From positions 31,178,369 to 31,242,368 of the forward strand of contig CM032127.1 in NCBI GenBank assembly GCA_018894105.1: DNA of 64,000 bases, given 5' to 3'. The notes beneath the pieces are model-generated. The model was not told where the DNA came from. It searched no databases and was given only the letters and a program-made list of their open reading frames with translations. This DNA is from Jacaranda mimosifolia. Its lineage: Eukaryota > Streptophyta > Magnoliopsida > Lamiales > Bignoniaceae. The position numbers and the translations under genes are program-made. Every line of letters begins with the position of its first letter. Position 1 is the stretch's first letter. This document shows positions 1 through 9,316 of this stretch, one piece after another.

Positions 1-309
1 TTCTCAACTTTTTCACTCTTCACCAACTCTTTCATTTCACTAACGTAACTTTTTTCATTCTTTCTTCTCACTTTTCTCATAACTTCACTACCTGAACTCC
101 CACAAGAAGGTTGTTGAAGTTTACTCAGATCAAGGTAAACTTTCTTGGGTGATAGAGGTGCAAGAGTGAATTTCTGTCCACTATGCTCAAAAAGAATATC
201 TATTCTTATACCTATCATGCATTACCTTTCGGAAGCAAGAGCTAAATTCCCTTTTTCTCCTATTCTAGCTTACCTTTCCTTCTCTTTTCTCTTCTCTATT
301 TCTCTCTAA
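1..309 (-). pseudogene. G1 retrotransposon, post-protease linker remnant
   Basis: On the minus strand this carries the segment between the protease and reverse transcriptase of family G1: a stretch around 'GIRIDILFEHSGQKFTLAPL', then a Lys/Glu-rich linker. It is the reverse complement of 31,251-31,573. The same region in an intact gag-pro frame is at 14,500-14,850. It is cut by the window edge on the left. It abuts an LTR in the same orientation at 310, with no PBS or gag between, so a large internal deletion or inversion has occurred. Not functional. Confidence 0.75.
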
Positions 310-1015
310 TGTGGAATCCCAAGGATAATGATCCCAAACCCCCAAACACACGATTTGATATTGAACAAACCCTAGATTAAAAACCCTCCCTATTGAACCC
401 CTAAGATACTTGATCTTAGAAACACAAATAATTGGGAATAAGAATCATAAATTGAATAAACACTAGACTGAATTAGTACCTTGAAAGAGCCTATTCAATT
501 TCTTGATGTAACAAGCAACGTCCTGGTTTTTCTTGAGAGAAAAATGCAGAAAATAAATCAATATTCATCAAAAAATCTGCCATGCATGTTTTTAAGAGAG
601 TATAAAAGCCCTAATTAAAATAAGATATAAACTAAGCCTATGGATAATAATCCAAGCCCAAATCCAATTAGGGACAAGAGTTTGACTTAGTCATAGCTTC
701 TTCTTTTCTCCATGAGTACCATACGTTTGGGACTTGTTTTGGCCTTCTTGGGGCTTTTCAAGCCTTATACACCAAGCACAAGGTGATAGGCTATCCAACT
801 TAATTCTTTTGGCTTATTGACATGCTCTTGTTTTCCTTAGCTCACATTCTTGATGCATCTTTTCAACAAATGACTTAGCCAAATTTGCAAAGCCATCTTT
901 CAGCCTCTTTGCTTTTGCTCTTGTGATAGGTCCCATTGGCAGGTTGCAATCTCCATTTTGCCCTCCAATGCCAAAATAACCATCTTGCCCTGCAGTATCT
1001 CCAGTGCTCATATCA
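310..1015 (-). repeat. G1 LTR, probable solo LTR (copy 1)
   Basis: An LTR of about 700 bp running on the minus strand from TGATATGAGC (1,015) to ...GGGATTCCACA (310). It is direct and collinear with 31,627-32,353. It sits inside G1 pol sequence: on its right, 'aagagctttgatagtgg' at 1,016 continues the linker seen at 14,866. In copy 2 the left flank ends 'gagag' and the right flank starts 'aagag', a 4-of-5 match to a target-site duplication, so this is probably a separate solo insertion. The first 200 bp (814-1,011) are an open frame on the LTR sense strand, coding for a peptide with 'GPITRAKAKRLKDGFANLAK' (see findings). Confidence 0.8.
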
Positions 1016-2238
1016 AAGAGCTTTGATAGTGGTTAGGTATATGACCTTAACCCCAATTTGCCTAGTGTTTTTGTCGCTTTATTGCAAGAGTTTGAGGATG
1101 TATTCCCTAATGAGATGCTCATAGGTGTAATACCACCATTGAGAGGAATTGAGCATCAAATCTACGTTGTATATCAAAGGCAAGTGAAGGAGTTGCCAGC
1201 TAGAGGATGTGTGAGGGAGAGTCCGTGTGCTGTACATGTGCTATTGGTTCGAAAGAAGGGTGTTGTACCTGTGCTATTGCTATCCTCTCTCTAGGTTAGA
1301 TGATATGCTTGAAGAAAATACATGGTGCATGCGTTTTCACTAAGATTGATTTGAAAAGTGGTTATCATCAAATTAAGATAAGATTTAGGGATGAGTGGAA
1401 AACTGCATTTAAAGCAAAATATGACTTATATGAATGGTTGGTTATGCCATTTGGTTTTGACTAATGCACCTAGTATTTTCATGAGATTGATGAACAATGT
1501 ATTTTGTGATTTTTTGGGTAAATTTGTTGTTGTTTATTTTGATGATATCTTGATAAACAATAAATGCTTAGATGATTTTGTAATGCATGTTAGGGCTGTT
1601 TTGACTGTTCTTAGGAAGGAGAAGTTGTACAAGAACCTTAAGAAATGTACTTTTTGTATTGATAGACTTGTATTTTTTGAGTTTATTGTGAGTACACAAG
1701 GCATTGAGGCGGATGAGAAGAAGGTGAAGGCTATTCAGGAATGGCCGACACCTAAGACAGTTAGTGAAGTTAGGAGTTTTTCATGGATTAGCTAGCTTTT
1801 ATAGGAGGCTTGCGCGTATTTTTCCACTATAGCTGCTCCATTGACTAAGATTATTAAGAAAGAAGTTGGGTTTATATGGAAAAAGGAACAAGAACATGCA
1901 TTCAATATACATTGAAAGATAAATTATGTTATGCTCCTATTCTTGTTTTATATAAATTTAATAAGATTTTTGAGATTGAGTGTGATGCATTTGGGATTGG
2001 GATTCGTGTTGTTTTAATGCAAGAAAAACATCCCACCGCATACTTTGGCAAGAAGTTGAGTGGTGCCCAGCTTAAATATTCCACTTATGACAAGGAATTA
2101 TATGCCTTAGTTTGTGCATTGGATGTTTGGCAACATTACTTGCTTCCTAGAGAATTTGTTATATATACTAATAAGGGCCAAGGAAAATGGGATAAAAGGC
2201 ATACTAAGTGGGTAGAAGTTACTGAGGCTTTTCCATAA
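1016..2238 (+). pseudogene. G1 reverse transcriptase-RNase H, broken (copy 1)
   Basis: Plus-strand remnant of the polymerase. The RT start (1,058-1,290) keeps 'LLQEFEDVFPNEM' and 'PPLRGIEHQI' but has lost about 20 codons after that and is out of frame by 1,290. Palm motifs follow in other frames: '[11 protein letters not shown]'-like near 1,345, and the catalytic 'VVYFDDILI' near 1,535 in the 134-codon open stretch 1,391-1,795. RNase H (1,876-2,238) keeps 'IECDAFGIG' and '[12 protein letters not shown]', but the segment after 'VIYT' that normally carries the next catalytic Asp (a [12 protein letters not shown] motif) is replaced by a short deletion. There are several frameshifts. Copy 2 at 32,354-33,569 shares most of them, so the damage predates the duplication. 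Confidence 0.88.
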
Positions 2239-3545
2239 GGTAACGAAAATATTGTTACTGATGCAATGTCAAGGAGATATGCTTTAATCACTACACTTAC
2301 ATCTAAGTTTTTAGGATTTGGGCAATTTAAAGATATGTATGCAACTGATGTTGACTTTGTTGATTTGTATATTACATGTGAGCGTGGTGCATTTAATAAA
2401 TTCTATAGACATGAAGGTTTTCTGTTTCATGGCAATAGAATTTGTGTGTCTGCTTGTTCTGTGAGTGAGTTGCTGGTTAGGGAATCACATAGTGGTGGAT
2501 TGGTGAGTTATTTTGGTGTGCACAAGACTTTAGATGTTATGAATGAGCATTTCTATTGGCCTGGTATGAGAAAAGATGTTGAGAAAGTGTGTTCTAAATG
2601 TATTGCATGTAAACAAGCTAATCTAAGAATATGCCTCATGGATTGTATACACCCTACCTATTCCTACTGCACCCTAAGTTGATATTTCTATGGATTTTGT
2701 GCTTGGTTTGCCTAGAACTAGGAAGGGTAGAGATAGTATATTTGTTGTGGTTGATAGATTCAGCAAGATAACACACTTTATTGCTTGTCATAAAATTGAT
2801 GATGCTACTAACATTGTTGATTTGTTCTTTAGAGAAATTGTGAGATTGCATGGTGTCACTAGATCTATTGTTTCTGATAGGGATGTTAAGTTCTTGAGCC
2901 ACTTTTGGAAGGTTTTGTGGGGTAAGTTAGGTATTAAACTTTTGTATTCTATTACTTGTCATCCACAAACTGATGGACAAACTGAAGTGGTAAATAGAAC
3001 TTTGGGTACTTTGTTGCATGCTATTGTAGGAAAGAATTTGAAAACTTGGGAGGATTATTTTCCTTTGATTGAATTTGCTTATAATGTACATTATTCTACA
3101 GGTTTTTCACTTTTTGAAATTGTATATAGTTTTAATCCTTTGATTGTTTTGGATTTGACTCCTTTGCTTTTGAGTAATATGGCTAACTTTGATGGTGAAA
3201 ACAAGGCTAAAAAGGTTAAAACTATAGATATGAAGGCACGTGAGATGATTGAAAAAAGAAAATAGGTTCACTGCTCAAAGAGTGAATAAGGGGCGGAAGT
3301 AGGTGATATTTGAACCTGGTGACTGGGTTTGGGTCCATTTGAGAAAGAAAAGGTTTCCTAATTAAAGAAAATCCAAGCTTGATGCTAGAGGAGATGGTCC
3401 ATTCCAAGTTCTGGAAAAGATTAATGATAACGCTTACAAGATTGACATTCCAGGTGAGTATAAAGTTTCTGCTACTTTTAATGTTTCTGATCTTTCTCAT
3501 TTTGATATGGATTCAGATTCGAGGATGAATCTTTCAGAGGAGGGA
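2239..3545 (+). pseudogene. G1 integrase, broken (copy 1)
   Basis: Zinc-binding domain at 2,266-2,640: His residues in 'ESHSGGL' and 'GVHKTL', then 'CSKCIAC'. A stop and a frame change come near 2,680. The catalytic core is open at 2,690-3,265 and keeps the D,D,E triad: '[12 protein letters not shown]', '[13 protein letters not shown]', '[13 protein letters not shown]'. A stop after 'MIEKRK' (3,265) separates the C-terminal domain, where 'FEPGDWVWVHLRK' and 'INDNAYKIDIPGEYKV' are visible, with further stops near 3,300 and 3,364. The frame then runs through the polypurine tract into the LTR, as in the more open version at 30,302-30,799. No chromodomain is seen. Family role: inserting the cDNA into the genome. 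Inactive here. Confidence 0.88.
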
Positions 3546-3549
3546 GGGA
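3536..3549 (+). other. Polypurine tract of G1 element (copy 1)
   Basis: The purine run AGAGGAGGGAGGGA lies directly before CTGATA..., the LTR start. It is the expected plus-strand primer for reverse transcription. The same tract occurs before the LTRs at 30,550 and 34,882, and inverted next to those at 5,768 and 37,091. Confidence 0.8.
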
Positions 3550-3550
3550 C

Positions 3551-4203
3551 TGATAGGAGCACTAGAGGCATTGCAGGGCAAGATGGTTATTTCGGCATTG
3601 GAGGGTAAAATGGAGTTAAGTCATTTGGCTAAATCATTTGTTGAAGAGATGCATCAAGAATGAGTTAAGGAAGATAAGAGCATGTCAAGAAGCCAAAAGA
3701 ATGAAGTTGTCCGCCCATCACCTTGTGCTTGGTGTATAAAGGCTTGAAAAGGCCCAAGAAGGCCAAAAGAATTCCCAAACATGTGGGACTCATGGAGAAA
3801 GTAGAAGCTGTGACTAAGTCAAACTCTTATTCCTAATTGGATTTGGGCTTGGATTATTATTCGTAGGCTTAGTTTACATCTTATTTTTAATTAGCGCTTG
3901 CAAGGAGAGTATAAATACTCTCTTAAAAACGTGTATGACTAATTTTTTGATGAATATTGATTTATTTTCGGCATTATTCTCTCAAGAAAAACCACTACAT
4001 TGCTTGTTGCATCAAAAAACTGAATAGGTTCTTTTAAGGTACTAATTCCTTTTAGTGTTTATTCAATTTTTGATTCTTATTCCTAATTATTTGCGTTTCT
4101 AAGATCAAGTATCTTAGGGTGAAATAGGGGAGGTTTTTATTCTAAGGTTTATTCAATATCAAGTTGTGTGTTTGTGGTTTCGAGATCATTATATAATGCA
4201 TCA
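3551..4203 (+). repeat. G1 3' LTR (copy 1)
   Basis: A 653-bp LTR from TGATAGGAGC to ...ATGCATCA, with the PPT directly 5'. Compared with copy 2 (34,882-35,533), a short block near the end is missing: copy 2 has ...TAGATCCTTGGGGTTTCGCATCA, here shortened to ...TATATAATGCATCA. It forms an inverted pair with the LTR at 5,123-5,768. Confidence 0.85.
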
Positions 4204-5122
4204 CCTATATGTCTGGAAGTACTAGCGGAAGAAGAAGAATTAGAAGTACCCTTTTGTAGAATGGACTTCTTATCCTTATCCTTGGAACCCAAACCCTATC
4301 TCTCTTCTTTTCATCAATTTTTTTTTTTTTTGTTGCCATTTTGAACCCCATTTGAGTTGGAATTCAAAAATGCCTTGGCTGCCCTCTTTGCTTTTGTTGT
4401 TTCTCCACCTTTATAGTCCTACTCACCCAATCCTCCATCTTCACATAATGTTTGTTGTAAGTGCACAACATCAGCAATTTCTCATTCAAACCACGTATAG
4501 ATCTAGCCATTGTCACTTATGCTTCCTTCTCTTTATTGGTCTTAGTCATCAACACCTCCATCTTCTTATGGTAGTCCTCAACTAACTCAGACCCTTAAGT
4601 GAGTCTTTTTAGTTTTTGGTGTATGTCCCTTTAATAGTAAGATGGAACAAATCTATTTTTCATAATGGCCTTCATGTCTGTCCAAGTCTCAATAGGTCTC
4701 TCACCATTCTCCTCCTAGATAGCACTGATTGATCCCACCAAACTGATGCATAATCAATGAATTCAACTATTGCTAGCCTCACTTTCTTCTCTTTGGAGTT
4801 TTTATGGCAATCAAATATCAATTCCACTTTTCTCTCCCACTGTAAGTGTGCTTTAGCATCATTTCTACCTTTTAAATGGTAGAATTCTCATTTTCATTAA
4901 GTTGTTGTCCCTCATAGCTTCGAATCTAGTTTTAGCCCCTCTATTCTTACTCAAGCTACTATCATCAAACTCATCATCAAACATCTCTTGATTAAACCCA
5001 TATGGAGGTCGATTTCTTTCACCTATCCGTCTACCATTCCTAGAAGTATTTTATGCCACCTCCTTTCTCCACTCATCCATCTCATCGAGCCTACTATTCA
5101 CTTCTGAAATTGACCAATAAAT
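4204..5122 (-). pseudogene. G1 gag fragment (copy 1)
   Basis: Read on the minus strand, this is G1 gag from the coiled N-terminal part ('NSRLDEMDEWRKEVA', near 5,060-5,110) through 'EFDDS' and 'KNRG' to the basic region that precedes the zinc knuckle (about 4,210). The zinc knuckle itself is absent. The intact-frame counterpart is the plus-strand gag at 13,148-13,770. Many stops and small deletions are present. It lies between two oppositely oriented G1 LTRs and joins both directly, so it is a leftover of rearrangement. Copy 2: 35,534-36,447. Confidence 0.75.
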
Positions 5123-5768
5123 TGATGCAGAACCCCAAGGATATAATGATCTCGAAACCCCCCAACACACAATTTGATATTGGACAAACCTTAGAATAAA
5201 AACCCTCCCTATTTCACCCTTAAGATACTTGATCTTATAAAAATGCCAATAATTGGGAATAAGAATCAAAAATTGAATAAACACTAGAAGGAATTAGTAC
5301 CTTGAAAGAACCTATTCAATTTCTTGATGCAACAAGCAACACCGTGGTTTTTCTTGAGAGAAAAACACAGAAAATAAATTAATATTCATAAAAAAATCTA
5401 CCATACACATTTTAAGAGAGTATTTATAAAATCCATGAGTCCAAGAAATCCACGAATAATAATTCAAGTCCAAATCCAATTAGGAATAAGAGTTGACTTG
5501 CTCCATGAGTCCCACACGTTTGGGAATTCTTTTGGCCTTCTTGGGCCTTTTCAAACTTTATACACCAAGCACAAGGTGATGGGCTGTCCAACTTCATTTC
5601 TTTTGGCTTCTTGACTTGCTCTTATCTTCCTTAGCCTAATTTTTGATGCATCTCTTCAGCAAATGACTTAGCCAAATTTGCAAAGCCCTTTTTCAACCTC
5701 CTTGCTTTTTGCTCGTGATAGGACTTGGCATGTTGCAATCTCCATTTTGCCCTCTAGTGCTCATATCA
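5123..5768 (-). repeat. G1 3' LTR of a minus-strand element (copy 1)
   Basis: A 646-bp LTR ending TGCATCA at 5,123. It starts TGATATGAGC at 5,768, next to the inverted PPT 'ccctccctcctcc' at 5,771-5,783. It pairs with the 5' LTR at 7,385-8,087 to bound a strongly deleted G1 element of about 3 kb on the minus strand. Copy 2: 36,448-37,091. Confidence 0.85.
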
Positions 5769-6395
5769 GTCCCTCCCTCCTCCAAAAGGTTCGTCCTTGA
5801 ATCTGAATCCATATCAAAAGGAGAAAGATCAGAAATATTAAAAGTAGTAGAAACTTTATACTCACCTAGAATGTCAATCTTGTAAGTGTTATCATTAATC
5901 TTTTTCAGCACTTGGAATGGACCATCTTCTCTAGCATCAAGCTTGGATTTTCTTTGATTAGGAAACCTTTTCTTTCTCAAATGAACCCAAACCCAGTCAC
6001 CAGGTTCAAATATCACCTGCTTATGCCCTTTATTCACTCTTTGGACAGTCAACCTATTTCTCTTTTCAATCATCTCACGTACCTTCATATGTATAGTTTT
6101 AACATTTTCAGCCTTGCTTTTCACCATCTAAATTAGCAATATCACTCTAAGGCAAAGGAGTCAAATCCAAAATAGTCAAAACATTAAAACCATATACAAT
6201 TTCAAAAGGTGATAAACCTATAGAAGGATGTATTGACCTATTATAAACAAATTCAATAAAAGGAAAACAATCCTCCTAGGTTTTCAAATTCTTTCCTACA
6301 ACAGCACGCAACAAAGTACCCAAGGTTCTATTTACCACTTCAGTTTGTCCATCAATTTGTGGATGACAAGTACTAGAATATAAAAGTTTAGCGCC
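5769..6395 (-). pseudogene. G1 integrase C-terminal half, minus strand (copy 1)
   Basis: Reading down from 6,395: '[18 protein letters not shown]' (catalytic Glu part of the core), then a C-terminal domain with 'FEPGDWVWVHLRKKRF' and 'DSDSRTNL'. An open frame of 144 codons (5,693-6,127) crosses the PPT and continues into the LTR. Stops occur in the core, for example after 'VVGKNLKT'. At about 6,395 the sequence jumps to gag, so protease, RT, RNase H and the integrase N-terminus are deleted. Copy 2 retains more integrase (37,092-37,860). Confidence 0.85.
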
Positions 6396-6897
6396 AAGTA
6401 TGCTTCTCTCCCACCCCAAGTATGCTTCAACCTCATTTCACCCTTTAAATGATGGAATTTTCATCTTGATGGCATTTAAATTGCTGTTCCGCCTAGTTTC
6501 GAATTTAGCTTGAGCCCTCTATTCTTAACTGAACTACTATCATCAAACTCATCCTTAAACATCTCTTGATTAAACCCATATATGGAGTCCTACTTCGTCT
6601 ACCATTTGCAGAAATATTTTGTGCCACCTCTTTTCTTCACTCATCCATCTCATCAAGCTTGCTATTCAACTTCGAAATTGACTAGTAAATGCCCTGTACA
6701 TCACCTTCATATCTGGTGTCATATTGACTTCCTCAACAAAGGGTTCTTTACCCTCCCTCCTTGGAAGAATAGTATTCAATTTAAAAACACTCCCTCACGT
6801 GTTTCACTCAAGTAGATGTGAGTCCTCGTGTTTGCACTCAATTCTTGCTTTTGCCCTCTTTATGTGACTATTTGTGCCCTTTACCTCTCTTATCCAT
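6396..6897 (-). pseudogene. G1 gag N-terminal remnant, minus strand (copy 1)
   Basis: A plausible start ATG lies at 6,897 ('MDKRGKGHK'), about 470 nt after the PBS. The frame is soon broken by stops. Later pieces match the G1 gag at 13,148 onward: 'NSKLDEMDE', 'FDDSSS..KNRG', 'SNLNAIKMKIPSFK'. It ends where the sequence joins integrase at 6,395. The role in the intact family is the capsid precursor. Confidence 0.7.
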
Positions 6898-7369
6898 AGT
6901 GAATTCAGAAATGGAAATTAGGCTGAAGCAAAGAAAGAAAATACAAAGAGTGAATAAAAATGACAAAACAGAAAAGATGCAAAGGATTCTGTCAATCCCA
7001 ATGGAAGACCGATTATGACTCAATTTTGACCCAATTGATGTATAATCAACCCAAACAGTAACTAAAAAATAACCAATTTAACTTGTACAATGGCAATTTG
7101 GAATTTGAAAGCCTAGGTCAAAACCCCCCAAATTGAATCACTCAAGAACCCTAACTTTAATTTCTCAAAATTAGAGCAATCTAGGGTGTATATTCTGCAA
7201 ATTCAATTTTTTGTGTTCAATTGGCATTCTCCAAGATAGGAATATGCAATGATATTGCAAAAGAATCACAAAACCACAGTCAATTCACAATCTAATTTTT
7301 TTTTTCATTTTTTTATTGATTTTTTTTGCTAGAAACAAAAACAAGATAAATAGGAATTTATCTCAAGTT
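6898..7369 (-). other. G1 5' untranslated leader (copy 1)
   Basis: The segment between the PBS and the putative gag ATG. It is AT-rich with T/A runs near 7,290-7,330 and no coding frame. It is absent from copy 2, which has a deletion covering this interval. Confidence 0.55.
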
Positions 7370-7382
7370 GTCTTTGATACCA
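7370..7382 (-). promoter_or_regulatory. Primer-binding site, initiator-Met tRNA type (G1)
   Basis: On the minus strand TGGTATCAAAGAC follows the LTR end after a two-base spacer. It resembles the plant initiator-Met primer site TGGTATCAGAGC with one change. This fixes the neighbouring LTR (7,385-8,087) as a 5' LTR and the element as minus-strand. Confidence 0.8.
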
Positions 7383-7384
7383 AA

Positions 7385-8087
7385 TGATGCAGAACCTCAA
7401 GGATATCGTGATCCCGAAACCCCAAACACACAATTTGATATTGAACAAACCCTAGAATAAAACCCCTAATATACTTGATCTTAGAAATGCAAATAATTGG
7501 GACTAAGAATAAAAAATTGAATAAACACTAGAAGGAATTAGTACCTTCAAGGAACCTATTCAATTTCTTGATGTAGCAAGCAACGTTGTGGTTTTCTTGA
7601 GAGAAAACGCAAAAAATAAGTCAATATTCATCAAAAATCTACCTTAAACGTTTTTAAGAGAGTATTTATACTCTCTTGCAAGCCCCTAATTAAAATAAGA
7701 TATAAACTACGCCTACGGACAATAATCCAAGCCCAAACCCAACTAGGAATAAGAGCTTGACTTGGTCATAGCTTATTCTTTTCTCCACGAGTCCCACACA
7801 TTTGGGATTTCTTTTGGTCTTCTTGGGCCTTTTCAAGCCTTATACACCAAGCACAAGGTGATGGGCTATCCAACTTTGTTCTTTTGGCTTATTGACAAGC
7901 TCTGATCTTCCTTAGTCCATTCTTGATGCATCTCTTCAACAAAATGACTTAGCCAAATTTGCAAACCCATCTTTCAACCTTTTTGTTTTTGCTCTTGTGA
8001 TAGGTCCCATTGGCATGATGCAATCTCTATTTTGCCCTCCAATGCCAAAATAACCATCTTTCCTTCCAGTGCCTCCAATGCTCATAT
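7385..8087 (-). repeat. G1 5' LTR of minus-strand element (copy 1)
   Basis: An LTR of about 700 bp ending TGCATCA at 7,385 next to the PBS. It starts near 8,087 (...TATGAGCATTGG). The first bases differ from the usual TGATATGAGC. Its outer flank is G2 gag sequence, so this element is nested in a G2 gag gene. It has no equivalent in copy 2. Confidence 0.8.
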
Positions 8088-8387
8088 AAATATTTTTTCC
8101 ATTTCTTCTAGCCATGTTTCAGCTTTCAGATCATCCCGTTCCCCAAAAAATTTTGGAGGTTGAAAATGTAGAAAACGGTCTAACGTTTGATCGGGCTGTA
8201 CCAGCTCTTGTCTAAGTTGATTTTGCAACACCAGAGTAAATTGTTCTAATGCACCCACTAGGCAATCCTCTCTATCATTCTTGCCGCTATAGGTCCTTCC
8301 CCTTGTTCTTCTAAATCTTGTTCCCTCTATGGGTATTCAGGTGTGAGTATTTTGTTGTCCACTCCATGTTCTTTTTTTTGGTAACAT
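8088..8387 (-). pseudogene. G2 (Tekay/Del-like) gag N-terminus, truncated
   Basis: A start ATG at 8,387 ('MLPKKRTWSGQQ') opens a frame that, after one TGA stop at codon 17, continues 'GTRFRRTRGRTYSG', then 'QLRQELVQPDQTLDRFL', 'FQPPKFFGERDDL' and 'AETWLEEMEKIF'. The last motif is typical of chromovirus gag (an AE.WL.E.EKIF pattern). The gene is cut at about 8,088 by the G1 5' LTR. It lies downstream of its own PBS (9,298-9,310) and a small upstream frame (8,720-9,016), on the same strand. Confidence 0.75.
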
Positions 8388-8719
8388 ATACATATTTCAA
8401 AATGCAATTAGACTTTAAAATATAAGTACATCATGCATAAGTTTCAAAAGTATAGTAGGGAGAACAAAAGGTGCCATTTATATAATACAAGCAGAAACTT
8501 TTTATATCATACAAGGTTGAGCGTTTGCAAAAAACTTAAACCTATACAAACAAAAGGGAGCACTCAACCTAAACTTATACTAGCAAAAGTAACAAGAGTA
8601 CTAGACAACTGCCACTAGTTTAGGAACTACTTTATGTTTTCCTAAGCGTTTCTTACTAAATCTTCAGAGAAATCTCAACCGATGTCACTTTCATACCTTG
8701 GACTAAGTTCAAGATCTGC
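8388..8719 (-). other. G2 spacer between small ORF and gag
   Basis: About 330 bp of AT-rich sequence without a supported coding frame, between the upstream small reading frame and gag of the G2 element. Confidence 0.5.
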
Positions 8720-9016
8720 TCAAGCTTCCTCCCTTAGTATTTCATAGAGGTAATTGGCATACCTGATAACTCTCTGGAAATTATTTCTATTACACTCTCT
8801 CTCCCTCTCCCTCATCATCTTTGCTCTAGCAATCTCAACCTCTGGGTGTTGAATATGCCTCTGGAGCTCATGAACTTGATGTTGGAGTTCTTCAACAATT
8901 CTTACCCTTGTATTTAGCCTATAGTAGTGAACTATCCGGTTTGGGTATCCCCCACCCTCCTAACAAGAATTGTTCTTGGAGGAGTCTTCTCTTGGTGCAT
9001 TATCCTCATTATCCAT
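8720..9016 (-). pseudogene. Small coiled-coil-like ORF upstream of G2 gag
   Basis: From ATG at 9,016 ('MDNEDNAPREDSSKNN') to TGA at 8,720: 98 codons in one frame with a single internal TAG at codon 19. The body is strongly charged and heptad-like: 'VEELQHQVHELQRHIQ', 'EVEIARAKMMRERERE', then 'FQRVIRYANYLYEILREEA'. It sits between the PBS and gag of G2. I do not recognise it as a named domain. A short coiled-coil accessory or pre-gag protein is possible, but nothing here shows function. Keeping frame across 98 codons in AT-rich DNA with only one stop argues that it was once coding. Confidence 0.5.
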
Positions 9017-9297
9017 CCTAAGAAAATTATAATTTACTTAAAAAAAAAAAGATCCAAACAATCATTTTCCTAGTCTGAATATTCCTTTGTCTCAATATTT
9101 CTTAGGCATAGTGCCACAATTATAATGAATCACACACTACTAGGCCCCTAGCATTGATTTATCATAATTAAAACACTATGCAAAACCACAAGCATCCACA
9201 AAATTTCAACGCTATATTAGTACAACCTAAATTTCTCAAACCCCATAATTGGTATTATATAAAGATCCTATCCTGGTTTAGCCTTGGTGTCACCCTA

Positions 9298-9310
9298 GGC
9301 TCTGATACCA
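9298..9310 (-). promoter_or_regulatory. Primer-binding site, initiator-Met tRNA (G2)
   Basis: The minus strand reads TGGTATCAGAGCC, six bases after the LTR end ...GTGACA. This is an exact match to the common plant initiator-Met PBS core. It shows that 9,317-11,663 acts as a 5' LTR for the gag to its left. Confidence 0.88.
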
Positions 9311-9316
9311 CTAAAC

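Noticed and set aside
5118..8092. ATTTA as target duplication of the short G1 element (5,123-8,087)
   Set aside because: ATTTA flanks both ends if the LTR is taken to start TATGAGC, but the two outer flanks belong to different genes (G1 gag and G2 gag), and the lower ATTTA is explained by gag sequence. In AT-rich DNA this may be chance.
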